Of a stretch of DNA of 64,000 nucleotides, positions 12,303-23,651 are shown piece after piece; position 1 is the first letter of the stretch; the number at the start of each line of letters is the position of its first letter. The DNA lies in the NCBI GenBank assembly GCA_030762935.1, contig CM060886.1, forward strand, positions 34,519,509 to 34,583,508. The letters run 5' to 3'. The notes under the pieces were generated by a model. That model ran no database searches. It was not told the origin of the DNA and saw only the letters and a list, made by a program, of their open reading frames with translations. The DNA is from Hymenopus coronatus. Lineage: Eukaryota; Arthropoda; Insecta; Mantodea; Hymenopodidae. The translations under genes were made by a program, and so were the position numbers.

Positions 12303-12320
12303 CATAGGGAAAGTAAAAAT
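11465..12320 (+). repeat. HT repeat, forward, nested inside a reverse copy
   Basis: Starts TCTAATGTGTTCC and ends GGGAAAGTAAAAAT. The usual palindrome centre is replaced by a (TA)n run at 12264-12298. The host piece continues on both sides in the opposite orientation. Confidence 0.88.
12264..12298. repeat. TA dinucleotide microsatellite
   Basis: About 15-17 TA units sit exactly where the terminal palindrome of the HT copy should be, suggesting expansion from the TA-rich hairpin stem. Confidence 0.9.
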
Positions 12321-12888
12321 GTTCCCTCGCGCGTGTGTGTCCATTTGTGAACAGCATAACTCGGTTAAATACCGCACTTGATATTTAAGTCATCTTCCAA
12401 GAATTTGACAATTAGATTTTTAAGAAAATCTTCCCAGCCTAAAATAAAACATAAAACAAATTAAATTTTTGATTTTCCCAATAATCATTACTAATTTTCG
12501 TTAAAATTTCATATATTATACATATTTGCATGATAATTAAAGTGTATACTTTAAATTTCCTAGGAAGACTCCAGAAATTCTCTTCGTTCTGAATGACTTA
12601 TGCATAACTGGTACACGGTAAGAGATGGACTAAAGCATCCACACAAAAATTGCATTCCTTAAAACACGTAATTTATGCCAAATTCTTAGTGTGAATCTAA
12701 ACCTTTCCGAGATATTGCTTGTTATATGCTTACATTTACAAATACCTTGGGAAGTCGTTATTCATATATTTTTCATCCTGGGTAAGCAAAGAACACTGAA
12801 TTTCAAAACCATCACATAGCGACTTAAAAAGATTTGAGTATCGTTTTAATTGTGCTTTTTAATTATTTTAACGTCCTTTAACTTGCTA

Positions 12889-13476
12889 GGTCATATTGGA
12901 CGATGGATTAATGAATTAGTTGAACTAATGCCCAAATGAGCACCGGATCCGTAGAGCATAATTTATTTATTATTTATTTACTCTCAGAAAACTTAGCCCT
13001 AATTTAAAAAAGCGTCATAGAACTTTAGTTTATAACATTATAATAATCAGATTTTATATCTAAATTATTAAATAAATAATCAATAATTATATTACAATAA
13101 TTTGAAAATATTAAATGATAAAATTTAGGAAAAATGTTTTCTCTTGAATATCTGGGTAATAGGTGGTGTGGCAGATATTTGGCAAAAGTTAAGGTGTTTT
13201 TCTAAATTATGTGAAGCTCTTTATCATGTTTATAAATATAATAATTAAATAAATGATATTTAGAGGTGGATTTAGACAGAAACTTATTGGTGCATCTAAT
13301 TATTTTAAAACGTTCAAAGTTCGATGCTTTGAGTTACCCGATGTTCGTTTTCTCAGAATAAGAGAAAACTCTGGAAAAAACATTATCCAAATAACTAACC
13401 CTAACTGAGATTCGAACTCGGCATCTCTTGGATGTGAGGCATAGACGCTAGCACCACACTGCTGTGGCGGACTTAT
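12889..13476 (-). mobile_element. tRNA-derived SINE (family of 26993), reverse, interrupted
   Basis: The reverse-strand head at 13400-13476 has GTGGTGCTAGCGTCTATGCC and a B-box GAGTTCGAATCTC. The body matches the 26993-27233 copy, including gagttacccgatgttcg, and the tail piece with atgcccaaatgagcaccgg is at 12900-12956. Between about 12960 and 13315 lies AT-rich material absent from the other copy, so it is either an insertion or lineage-specific sequence. Confidence 0.7.
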
Positions 13477-13785
13477 ATTTTCTTATTTCCTTTCTACTAC
13501 TAACTAATATGAAATAAAACAAGTCTACTAATGTTTGTTTACCTTAATAGATGTGAAGTGGATAGAATAAGGTTTTGTAAGAATAGTTTGTTACAGAATG
13601 GGTTAAGAAATTCATGCGAATGTACACATCGTAGTTTCATTTTTATCGTGTTTAACTATACTAAGTAGGGGAATTTCACAAAACATGATTCCAAATTGAA
13701 ACCGGAAATACACTTGGGACTTCCTGGGAGGTGTGTGTATGAAGAAAAAAGCATAATATCTAACCGAATATTTAAAGTTGTCTGC
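13477..13785. other. Short unassigned spacer with SINE-tail echo
   Basis: Positions 13728-13770 (ggaggtgtgtgtatgaagaaaa) resemble the tail of the SINE that follows (ggaggtgtgtgtgtttgaagaaaa, 13903-13926), so an older copy's tail may flank the newer copy. No gene is visible. Confidence 0.45.
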
Positions 13786-13930
13786 CTCCATGGTCAAGTG
13801 GTCAGCGAATTAACTTCTCACTTGGAGGCCCTGGGTTCGATTCCCGGCTCGGGTGGGACATTTCTCTTTAACCAGAATTATTCCCTATCCCCCACAGAGT
13901 CTGGAGGTGTGTGTGTTTGAAGAAAATAAA
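13786..13930 (+). mobile_element. tRNA-derived SINE, forward
   Basis: The head GCCTCCATGGTCAAGTGGTC resembles a tRNA A-box region and GGGTTCGATTCCCGGCTC at about 13831 is a near-perfect B-box arm. It is followed by a non-tRNA body and an A-rich end (gaagaaaataaaacg). The intact boxes suggest a fairly young copy, or a tRNA pseudogene if the body is unrelated. Confidence 0.7.
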
Positions 13931-14043
13931 ACGATTTAAACCCAACGTAAAGAACCTACAGACAACGAGCTGTTTCTAATGCAAAGTTCCCAACATGACC
14001 TTAGATATTAAAGAGGATTATATAAATGAAACAATTAAAAAAA
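13931..14043. other. Short unique spacer
   Basis: Nothing recognised. It ends in an A-run that borders the next HT copy. Confidence 0.5.
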
Positions 14044-14766
14044 TCTGATGTGTTCCATTCACATGACTTTCTCTATATCTCTGTAAAAATTATTGTTAAT
14101 AAGCTTATTCTTTTATTTATTTCATGCTAAACGAGAAAAATTAGCAGAAACAGTCTTATTTCTTGTTTTATTGTAAGTAGAAGTGAAACAACGGAGTACC
14201 ACAGGTTAAAGTGAAAGCCACAAGTTGGTTGCTAAGTGACTGATGTTCCTTTGTTTGTATGGACATGAGTAGGCAAATTCCTGTACGACAAAAGTAAGCT
14301 TTTCAAAGCTGAAACCAAAAACAAGGAATACCTAAAAAACGATCAACTCCACGAAAAAAATGTACATAACATAGATTGTGTGTTTTAACGTGCTCTTCAT
14401 TTTTTGTGTTAAGTTTTTGTCCATCCCTTACGGTTTAGCAGTTATTCAAATTTCAGTAAAATGCATCCAGAATAAACTGCTCTTCAGAGGCTATTCCCAG
14501 AAAATTCAAGATATACATTTTATTTGTCAGGTAAATATCTTTAATGTATGATATTTTAATCAAAATCGTTAGAGCCATTTTTAAGAAAATCAAAATTTTC
14601 GAAAAAGATCCATGTAAAGGGTAGTATGGGGTGGGGCTATTTTTGTCACAATCTTCGTGTCGCATCCCTGGAAGATACTAAACTTAAATACCAAGTTTGG
14701 TATTTTAGCTGCTTTTCGTTTTTGAGTTATCGTGTTCACGGACACACGGACCTTTTTGTGAAAATG

Positions 14767-14810
<44 letters not shown>

Positions 14811-14926
14811 TGGATATTGGGGACCCTAAAACATATATTTCTGGTGAAATCTCGGTATCGAATTTTTGGGTGGAATGCAATACCTTCTCTATGCACCATG
14901 TACATAGTGCGTATACAGAAAGTAAC
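14044..14926 (+). repeat. HT repeat, full length, forward, with 42-T expansion
   Basis: Starts TCTGATGTGTTCCATTCACA and ends GTATACAGAAAGTAA. The usual seven-T tract after gaaaatgc is expanded to a T-run at 14768-14809, while the neighbouring CA core is almost lost (gttcacggacacacgg). Most other landmarks are intact. Confidence 0.93.
14768..14809. repeat. Poly-T tract of 42 bases
   Basis: A homopolymer inside an HT copy, at the position where other copies have six to nine T. It arose by slippage or is an assembly artefact. Confidence 0.85.
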
Positions 14927-15045
14927 AAGAAAAAGAAAATAAAGAATATTTCCCTGGTTGAGCGACCAGCAAACATGTTTCTTTAATTAGGATTTGTCCG
15001 ATCCTAATGTGAGAGTGAATGTGCGCGTGAAAAGTAAATAAAATA

Positions 15046-15882
15046 TCTTATGTGTCCTATTCACATGACTTTCTCTACCTGTTCTGCAAACACACTATTC
15101 CTACAAAAGATATACTTTTATGTACGTTATACTAAAGGAGATAAAAGTTAGCAGAAATAGCTTTAATGCTTGCTTTCATCTAAACAAACGGGAATAAGGG
15201 AAGCATTAGGCTAGAGCGACAGTAGAATCTTTTAAAAGCTGGTCGCTGCGTGAACAACTGAAATTCGATTCTTTTTCCAAAAATAGTACAAATGAGACAT
15301 GAAATGAAAACTGACTTTCCATTTGAGAAAAGTTTAAACTAACTTCTAAATTGAAACCGAAAAAGAGGAATACCCGAAAACGGTTAACTCTATAAACAGA
15401 AACGTATATGACATAAATCGAGTGTTTTAACGAGATCTACATTTTTCTGCAGTATGTTTTTGTGTATCTCTTACGAATTACGTGTTATGAAAATTTCATC
15501 CTGCACAAAGAGGTTTTTAGAGGCTATTCCCAAAAAATTATAGATACATTTACCATGTAAATATCTTTAATATACGGTACTTTAAATAAATCAGTCATTT
15601 TGAGAAAAAAAAATCTTCAAACATTTTTCCATGTAAAGGATCATTTGGGGTCGAGATATTTTGTTAAAAATCTTAGTATCACATTCTTTAAACATAGATA
15701 AACTTAAATATTTTAGAATTTAATGGTCTTGTGGTTCTTAGCTATGCTGTCACACACACACGCACACCTATATTTTTCTAAAAGTACTTTTTTAGACTCA
15801 GAGGACCTCAAAACATGTAAATTCCAATATCGAATTTTAGGTGGAAACCTTCTACTACATATTATATGTAGATAAAATAAAA
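15046..15882 (+). repeat. HT repeat, diverged copy, forward
   Basis: Starts TCTTATGTGTCCTATTCACA. Its 5' part uses the variant cctgttctgcaaac instead of catctctgcaac, a variant also seen at 31689 and 63590. The 3' palindrome is shortened to tactacatattatatgtaga near 15853. Older than most copies. Confidence 0.85.
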
Positions 15883-16082
15883 GAACTCAAACTTACAGTG
15901 AATTAAAAACTGATCAGAAGGTGCAAGATAAAAACACCTTCATGTACCTTCCAAAGCCTTATGACCACTACAAATATTTTCTTTCTCTAGCACTTATTTA
16001 GAGAAATTAGTGCATGCTATGCAAAAATTCTATAAATAATGGGAGGGATTGACCGATCAGTAAAGTATTTTGGTAAAGGTCA

Positions 16083-16390
16083 TTGTGTGTAAAATACCTA
16101 ACTGCTAGTTCAGTGTCTTCCAGGATACGTTACGAAGATTTTTCAAGAAAATTCTCTAAAACCAAATTTCTTTTACATGGACATTTTTCGTACTTTTTAT
16201 TTTCTCAAAAACACTAATGATTTTGATAAAAATGTATCATATTTAAGACATCTTTATGAGTAATAAGATGTGTATGTTTAATTTTGTGATAATAGCCTGT
16301 AATATTATCTTCATTCAGAATTAATTTTATATTTAAATGTAAACGAAAACAAATTGGACAAAAACAAAATTTTACACCAACTTTCTGAAA
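16083..16390 (-). repeat. HT repeat fragment, reverse
   Basis: Begins at the gtgtgtaaaatacc segment after the core and keeps the tcttccagga, ttttacatggaca and gaatttaatt regions, ending near the tggacaaaaac segment. Both termini are lost. Confidence 0.75.
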
Positions 16391-16463
16391 AAAGTTTATT
16401 TAAAATCATACCTATTTATATCAACATATATTGGTAAATCGTATACCTTTTTATAAATATTAC

Positions 16464-17265
16464 TTTTTACTTTCTCTACACGTACTATGTATATAGTGTC
16501 CACCAAACAATTCGATACCAAGATTTCATCGGAAATACATGTCTTGAGTCCCCCTGAATCCAAAAAAAAAGAATTTTTGGGAAAAGGTCCTGTGTGTGGG
16601 GGGGGGGGGGGACGACAGCATAGCTCAAACACAAAAGACCGCTAAATACCAAACTTGGTATTTAAGTTTAGTATCTTACAAGGATATGAATCGAAGATTT
16701 TAAAAAAAAAAACCCACTCCAAATTACCCTTTACATGGACAAAATTTCGAAATATTTGATTTTCTGAAAAATGACTCAAACCATTTTGATTATGATATTT
16801 ACATGCCAAATAAAATGTATATATTGACTTTTCTGGGAATAGCCTCCAAAGTCCTCTTTATTCTGGATGATTTTTATTGAATTTCGCATAACTGGTAAAC
16901 CGTAAGACATATATAAAAACTTACTACACCAAAAATGTAGATCATGATAAAACACACAATTTATGTCGTGTACATATTTTTCGTGGAGTTGATCGTTTTT
17001 GAGATATTCCTTGTTTCTGGTTTCAGCTTTAAAAAACATACTTTTCTCAGAGAGAAATTTGTCAACTGCTGTCCATACAAACAAAGAAACTTGTCACATA
17101 ACCTATGGTACACCGTTATTTCGCTTCTGCTTAAAGGAAGCAAGAAATAAGACTATTTCTGCTAATTCTTTTCTAGATTACCATGAAGTAAATAAAAGCA
17201 TATGCTTTTTAATAATAATTTGCTGATGTAGAGGAAGTAATTTGAATGGACCACATCAGACTTTT
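16464..17265 (-). repeat. HT repeat, reverse, with G homopolymer
   Basis: Starts tttttactttctctacacg. The palindrome is cut (actatgtatatagtgtccacc) because the second stem is deleted. The GT core is short and followed by a G-run near 16597-16611. Ends at gaccacatcagac. Confidence 0.88.
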
Positions 17266-17302
17266 AATATTGCGTGTTAAAGATTTAGATGAACAAATAT
17301 TT

Positions 17303-18179
17303 TTTACTTTCTCTATACGCACTATGTTCTTACTGTATAGAGAAGGTATTGCACTCCACCCAAAAATTCGATACCGAGATTTCATCGGAAATATATGTTT
17401 TAGGGTCCCCAATATCCAATAAAGCATTTTCACAAAAAGATCCGTGTGTATGTGTCCGTGTGTTCGTGTGTCTGTGAACACGATAACTCAAAAACGAAAA
17501 GTCGGTAAAATACCAAACTTGGTATTTAAGTTTAGTATCTTCCAGGGATGCGACACGAACATTTTGAGAAGAATACCCCCACTCCAAACTACTCTTTACA
17601 TGGAACTTTTTTTGAAAATGTTGATTTTCTCAAAAATGGCTCTAACGATTTTGATTAAAATTTCGTATATTAAACATATTTACCTGACAAATAGAAGGTA
17701 TATCTTGAATTTTCTGGGAATAGCCTCTGAAGAGTAGTTTATTCTGGATGAATTTTACTGAATTTTGAATAACTGCTAAACCCTAAGAGATGGACAAAAA
17801 TGTACTACACAAAAATGTAGAGCACGTTAAAACACACAATTTATGTTATATACATTTTTTTCGTGAGTTCGTCGTTTTTGAGACATTTCTTATTTTTGGT
17901 TTCTGCTAGGAAAAACTTTTACTTTTCTCATACAGGAACTTGTCAACTCCTATCCATATAAACAAAGGAACTTCATTGACATAGCAACCAGCCTTTGACT
18001 ATCATTTTAACCTATGGTAGTCCCTTATTTCGCTTCTACTTACAAGGAAGCAAGTAATAAGACTATTTCTGCTCATTTTTTCTGATTAGCATAAAGTAAA
18101 TAGAAGTATAAGCTTTTTAAGAGTACTTTGTTGCAGGGATATAGAGAAAGTCATTTGAATGGTACACATCAGATTTTTT
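17303..18179 (-). repeat. HT repeat, full length, reverse
   Basis: Complete, from TTTACTTTCTCTATACGCAC to GGTACACATCAGATTTTT, with all landmarks in order: damaged palindrome (17309-17346), aaaattcgataccgag, ggtcccca, short GT core (17444-17475), aaaccctaagagatgg and the mini-hairpin. A useful length standard at 877 bp. Confidence 0.94.
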
Positions 18180-18867
18180 TATATGTGTGTTATTTGCTTT
18201 TATTCTCATAAGCTTTCAGATTCTTAATGGATTAATTAAATTACTGATTAGTTATTATCGCATAACAAACACTTTCATGAATCTGCAGCCTTGGGGAATT
18301 ATCTTGTGAAATCTGTAATTACGTCTTACACTTTCCCTCCTTGCGCATGCGCTGTGCTGATATACGTCAATATGAAATGATGAAATAATTAAAAACATTG
18401 TACGCAGAAAAAGGGGTAACGAAATTGTGATTTAAATTACCAACAGTGGTCAGAAAATAAGAAAAGACAATTAACAAGTGAACGAGATAATCGTACTGGA
18501 GCAAAGCCTGTGTTAAGAGGCTTAATTAATTAGCTTCGAGTGCAAACTGGAAAAAATTGAAAGCTAGGCCCGGAGAGGACTGGATATTTACGTCAAAGGA
18601 GGCCAAGGCTTTCAGAGGATATATGAAATAAGCATTCAGCCATGTTGTTTTGGCAATTTTCTCTATCACTCTCGACAAGTTTCTTCACTACCTACCGGTT
18701 TTATTGCTAGCTTTGATGGAGTTATTAATTTCCTTCATCGTTTTCTTCTGCTTTTTCATTCTCATATTGCCCTTCTCTTTCGGGTCAGAAGCCTATCCAG
18801 TAGAATTAAACTTTAAAACATTACACATGCATGGTATGGCGATGGTATAGAAGGTATGTAGTGATGA
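18180..18867. other. Unique sequence with a 66-codon ORF
   Basis: The ORF at 18650-18850 encodes a hydrophobic peptide rich in L and F. No homologue is recognised and no splice context is evident. Nothing else is visible. Confidence 0.45.
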
Positions 18868-18930
18868 ACATCTCTGTAACAAATTATTGTTATTAATCTT
18901 ATTCTACTACCTATTTTATTTAACAGATAT
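18868..18930 (+). repeat. HT 5' fragment, forward
   Basis: Contains catctctgtaacaaattattg and a cttattctactac segment, the 5' region of a forward HT. It directly precedes a full reverse copy, so it may be the stump of a host copy hit by the reverse one, as at 40511. The other half is not found after 19828. Confidence 0.65.
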
Positions 18931-18944
18931 GCCTTATTACTTAG

Positions 18945-19828
18945 TTTTTCCTTTCTCTATACGAACTATGTACATAGTATATAGAGAAGGTATTGTATTC
19001 CATCCAAAAATGCGATACCGAGATTTAACCGGAAATATACCCCCTGAATCCAAAAATAGCATTTTTACAAAAAGGTCCGTGTGTGTGTGTGCGCGCGCGC
19101 GCGTATGTGTGTGTATGTGTGTGTCTGTGTGCCTTTGGACAGCATAGCTCAAAAACGAAACGTCCATTAAAAACCAAATTTGGTACTTAGGTTTGGTATC
19201 TTCCAAGGATGCGACACGAAGATTTTCAAGAAAATCCCCCCACCCACAACTACCCTTTACATGGAACATTTTTCGAAAATTTAGATTTTCTTAAAAATGG
19301 CTCAAACGATTTTGATTAAAATGTCAAATATTAAAGATAGTTACCTGACAAATAAAATGTATATCTTGAATTTTCTGGCAATATCCTCTAAAGACTACTT
19401 TATTCTGGATGAATTTTACGGAATTTTGCATAACTGCTAAACCGTAAGAGATGGGCAAAAGCTTACCACACAAAAAATGTAGAGCACATAATTTATGTTA
19501 TATCGATTTTTTCGTGAAGATGGTCCTATTTAAGATTTTCCTTGTTTTTGGTTTCAGCTTTAAAAACTTATACTTTTCTCATACAGGAATTTATCAACTC
19601 CCGTCCATGCAAACAAAGGAACTTTAGTCACATAGCAACCAGCTTTTGACTATCACTTTAACCTACGGTACTCCCTTATTTTGGTTCTACTTACAAGGAA
19701 GCAAGTAATAAGGCTATTTCTGCTAATTTTTTTCTGATTAGAATAAGTAAATAGACGCATAAGCTTTTTAACATAAATTGTTGCAGAGATGTAGAGAAAG
19801 TCATGTGAATGGAACACATCAGATTTTT
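18945..19828 (-). repeat. HT repeat, full length, reverse
   Basis: The palindrome at 18952-18986 (TCTCTATACGAACTATGTAC, then the return arm) is nearly perfect. The core is a mixed GT/GC alternating run (19078-19130, including gcgcgcgcgc), a sequence type prone to Z-form DNA. Ends GGAACACATCAGATTTTT. Confidence 0.94.
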
Positions 19829-20770
19829 ATATGTACTTTTACCGGGTAGGCCATATTAGATTGGGAATCAACGAAATTGTATAAATTATCCTCAATAAGC
19901 CCTCGTACCTAGAACTCAAAATTTCGTCTTCTCAAGAAAAAAACTTATCACTTATCCACTACGAACTAGGGGTACCTTGAATACTAAGCAGACACGCTAT
20001 CCGACCACCACGAAGATGGAAACAACCTTTGTTTTATCTTTCACGCGTCTAGAAAAAAGATTATGAAAAGTACAAACGCATGGCAACAATGCGGACGTTT
20101 CATAGTTTATAGTAATTTAAAGGCTTTTAATATGCATGCTCAAACTATGACATAGTTTTTAAAATAAACCAATACAGAGAGAGCATTTGCTTCAGGACAA
20201 GTTCTATAATTAAAGGTCTGCTAAACGAAGATTGGGGCTATACACTTCCAGAATTTAAAGTCTGTAGTTTGGAAGTGAGAAATATAATATCTATCGATAT
20301 TACACATGCATTTGCTTGATTTTATTACAAATTTACCATATTGTTGTCCTAAGGGAGGGATATAGCAATTTAGGATTAGGATACGAACCGTATGTGATAA
20401 TTGTATCACGCCCGAGAACAGCCCTGGGAGGGAGGGATGAGATGATATACCGGGTAGCCGGAACCAGGAGCGGCAGCACAGCATTGCAGAGTGCCTACAA
20501 TTTGCAACCCGACAGCTGGCAAGCAAATCGGGAACCGCATCCATACAAGGCGGGTCTCATTTCGGCAACCAGAACGGAGAGAGTTAGAGCATCCTTTTTC
20601 CCTGTCACGCTGAACCGAGCATCATCCCAATACTTCCAAGACTGAACAAACCCAACGGGATGACAACTGAAACGAAATAGAGAGACAGGAAATTCAGGGG
20701 ATGGAAGAAATCTAGGTACCCAGCATTATCTGGCCACCTGGTGGAACCCTCCTATAAAATTGATCAGGAA
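19829..20770. other. Unassigned sequence with overlapping ORFs
   Basis: ORFs of 107 codons (reverse, 20221-20544) and 109 codons (forward, 20316-20645) overlap over GC-richer sequence. Neither shows a recognisable domain. The stretch may be a decayed repeat. Confidence 0.4.
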
Positions 20771-20842
20771 GGCCAACTTAGGGGATCAAACCCGCGGCCT
20801 CCCGAATGCGAACCACAAAAAGAAACCTCCTGAGCCATAGGA
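20771..20842 (-). mobile_element. tRNA-like sequence, probable SINE head, reverse
   Basis: The reverse strand has CTATGGCTCAGGAGG and the B-box GCGGGTTTGATCCC near 20790, spaced like a tRNA. It lacks clear acceptor-stem pairing, so a SINE or tRNA pseudogene is likelier than a functional gene. Confidence 0.5.
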
Positions 20843-21333
20843 TACAGAATAAAAATCATAAACCATTATATAATAATTCCATAAAGTGGTGATTAAGTTC
20901 TAATATTGTGCCAGGGCTTTAAAAGGTAGGCGTTAAACATTTTAAGAAGTATGGTTTCTGTCATTGCTTTATCTAGGACATTTTATGTTTGAAATCCAAA
21001 AAGAAATATATGTTAGAAGATAAAAATAAGAAGAGAGTAGGTATTTTAAAACAGAATGAAAACTTATATTCTGGAGAAAATACAGAATATCGTACAAGAA
21101 TAAGTGAGTGTGTGTGTGTAAATATACAGGGTGTTAGTGAACTATACCGAAATATTTTCACAGAATATGTAGATTACTTCAATAAGTAATTTGAGATAGG
21201 AGACTTACGTCCTGTTTATTGCAATTTCGAAGTAACGCTAATAAGTTTCTGAAGTACCAGTACGCCACTGGCTAATTTATCTACCATTCGAGAGCATAAC
21301 GCGAAAAACGAAGGGACATATTACAGCGTACCT
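20843..21333. other. AT-rich unique sequence
   Basis: No gene seen. A 66-codon forward ORF at 20989-21189 is lysine/asparagine rich, as expected by chance in AT-rich DNA. Confidence 0.45.
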
Positions 21334-21412
21334 CTCTAGCGTAGTGGTTATGATACTGGCTTCCAAGTGAAACAATTTCCGAGTTCGGGTCTCGTTCACG
21401 TATCGCGGCACT
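21334..21412 (+). mobile_element. tRNA-like sequence, forward
   Basis: CTCTAGCGTAGTGGTTATGA is an A-box-like arm and GAGTTCGGGTCTCG near 21380 a B-box-like arm. An A-run follows at 21425-21437. It faces the opposed tRNA-like sequence at 21460. Confidence 0.55.
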
Positions 21413-21459
21413 TCGTCTGCAATGAAAAAAAAAAAAAGAATAAAAAACATTTACTCTAT

Positions 21460-21535
21460 GACAAGAATCGAACTCAGGACCTTAGGGACAGCAGCTTCCC
21501 ACGTTACACATTAAGCTACCAGAACAGCTAAATAA
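21460..21535 (-). mobile_element. tRNA-like sequence, reverse
   Basis: The reverse strand reads GGTAGCTTAATGTGTAACG and GAGTTCGATTCTTG. With the copy at 21334 it forms a convergent pair around an A-rich linker. It is either two SINE heads or one rearranged element. Confidence 0.55.
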
Positions 21536-21715
21536 GCGCCCCCATAGTAGGCTACATAACTCAAGAACGTAACTATTGATTGCTCTGTCGCACTGTCAAG
21601 TGATTAGTTCAAGATTTTACAGATTTTTGCGAAACTAAATCCTGAAAACGCTACTTACGAGCTGTTAAAATCGATATTTCTATACTTGGACAGCAGTTTT
21701 AAAGACATTCTAAGC

Positions 21716-21862
21716 CATTTTTACTTTCTCTATAACGCACTATGTACATAGTGTAGAGAGAAGGTATTGCACTCCACCCAAAAATTCGATACCGAGATTT
21801 CACCGGAAATATATGTTTTAGGGTCCTCTTTATCTAAAAAAAGCATTTTCACAAAAAGGTCC

Positions 21863-21920
<58 letters not shown>

Positions 21921-22626
21921 GTGTATCAGTGTGTCCGTGTGTCCGTGAACACGATAACTCAAAAGCGAAAAGTCGGTAAAATACCAAGCTGGTATTTAAG
22001 TTTAGTATCTTCCAGGGATGCGATACCAAGATTTTGAGAAAAATCCCCCCCACCACAAACCACCCTTAACATGGAATTTTTTTCGAAAATTTTGATTTTC
22101 TCAAAAATGGCTCTAACGATTTTGATTAAAATTTCGTATATTAAAGATATTTACCTGACAAATAAAATGTATATCTTAAATTTTCTGGGAATAGCCCCTG
22201 AAGACTGGATGAATTTTGCATAACTACTAAATCGTAAGAGATGGACAAAAACTTAACACATAAAAAGTGTAAAACACGTTAAAACACACAATTTATGTTA
22301 TACACATTTTTTTCGTGGAGTTGATCGTTTTTGAGATATTTCTTTTTCTTGGTTTCAGCTTTGTAAAACATACTTTTCTCATACAGGAATTTGTCAACTC
22401 CTGTCCACACAGACAAAGGAACATCAGTCACATAGCAACCAGCTTTTGGCTTTCACTTTAACCTATGGTACTCCCTTATTTCTTTTGTATTTACAATAAA
22501 GCAAGGAATAAGACTATTTCTGCTGATTTTCGTCGATTAACATGAAATAAATAAAAGATAAGCTTATTAACAATAATTTGTTACAGAGAGATAGAGAAAG
22601 GCATGTGAATGGAACCATAAGATTTC
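21716..22626 (-). repeat. HT repeat, full length, reverse, long GT core
   Basis: The palindrome has lost a few bases in its return arm (catagtgtagagag). The GT core at 21862-21918 is one of the longest uninterrupted runs in the window. Ends gtgaatggaaccataagat. An internal deletion around 22203 removes the tactttattc segment. Confidence 0.93.
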
Positions 22627-22794
22627 TTCAACCTGCTTTGCTTTATCACCGACTTATCAGCACCTGATACCCACACGTTTAACGCTATGTAGCTGCGTTA
22701 TGTTTATCCGGAGACCATGCATTGCCAATCTCAAATTACTTATATCAGTCACGTGCGCAATCTCGCAATTTATTTCGGTGTAGTTCATTAACAG

Positions 22795-23111
22795 GTGGTA
22801 GCGTTGCTGCTTACCAAGCGGGAGACCTGGGTTCGATCCCCAGTACCGGCGTGAGGATTTTTCCCCTGCTTGGAGACTTGGCCCGGGGTGCACTCAGCCT
22901 CGTAAGGTCCCTGGGGGCCCAATTGAGAAGCTACTTGATGGAGAAGTAGCGGCTCCAGGTCATGAGGACCGCATTAACCGGCGCTGACCACGTCTCACCC
23001 TCCAATACTGCACCTCATCCATGACGTCTGTAGTGGACCGAGATGGGGGACGCAGCGACCGGGCGGTAGGCCAAGGTTCCCCGTGAGCTGTCGTGTCATG
23101 GAGTAAAAAAA
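22795..23111 (+). mobile_element. tRNA-derived SINE with 13-bp target duplication, forward
   Basis: The element starts GTGGTAGCGTTGC, so the first tRNA bases are missing. It has B-box GGGTTCGATCCCC near 22830 and ends with an A-run after tgtcatggagt. It is flanked by AGTTCATTAACAG at 22782-22794 and 23112-23124, a perfect target-site duplication typical of LINE-mobilised SINEs. Same family as 25277 and 49363. Confidence 0.92.
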
Positions 23112-23124
23112 AGTTCATTAACAG

Positions 23125-23651
23125 CCTGTATATATATAAACAATCACTTGAAATGAAAACACTTTTTGAGTCTCGAAGGGAACCCAGGCTTTCAGTACAC
23201 CAGCCAGAAGACCACCTCAAACAGGTAAATGGCCTTTAATGATCTTCAACAGGAGTACTTTTCGCCCGGTAAATTTATTCGATCCAGTTGTATGCACTTT
23301 GCCCACTGTTTAATGTACGACCAATGCCGTTGCACTGCCGCAACAGGTTTTCCACTCGTGTTCGCATTCTCTTATCACAGCACCTGGAAAGACAGTCCTT
23401 GCTGCTTTTTCTGCTGCATACTTCTCGTTATCATGCTAGCGCGAATCATCCTGTATTTTTAAATATCTATTAATTCTAGCTGTCAGGTTGCTCAGTTATT
23501 TATTTTACTGAAATTAGAAATTCCTAAATTAGTTTCTTATTATATGCATTCTACCAAACTCGTGTGCCAGCGTTGGGTCTTCTACAGCGGAACCAATTGT
23601 GTCTGCAAGGAAATGTCCACCGTTGAACATGAAGTTTATTTATGACTGGGC
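23125..23651. other. Unassigned unique sequence
   Basis: The 77-codon ORF at 23229-23462 is cysteine and phenylalanine rich. A caggtaaatgg sequence at 23221 looks like a splice donor, but no exon can be supported. Confidence 0.4.

Larger units (their letters stand above)
11388..12885 (-). repeat. HT repeat, reverse, split by a nested forward HT copy
   Basis: The left piece (11388-11464) carries ttcgataccgagat and the cctgaatataaa segment. The rest resumes at about 12321 with the GT core and cagcataactcgg and runs on, decaying, to about 12885. The interruption lies in the A-rich tract between those landmarks. Its palindrome end is missing. Confidence 0.8.

Noticed and set aside
17303..18179. 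HT as a cut-and-paste TIR element
   Set aside because: The inverted match between the ends is about 10 bp and subterminal at one end. Tandem joints and lack of a clear target duplication fit poorly, though I could not exclude it.
20221..20645. Overlapping ORFs of 107 and 109 codons as candidate genes
   Set aside because: Opposite strands over the same DNA, no domain, and near repeat-derived sequence. More likely chance openness of GC-richer DNA.
21730..22056. Histidine/threonine-repeat proteins
   Set aside because: The HTHTHT runs are the GT/CA microsatellite of HT copies read as codons, and the same occurs at 1463, 40431 and 53821.
22800..22870. Functional tRNA genes at this and other B-box sites
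   Set aside because: The boxes are followed by SINE bodies, target duplications surround the units, and acceptor-stem pairing is not evident.
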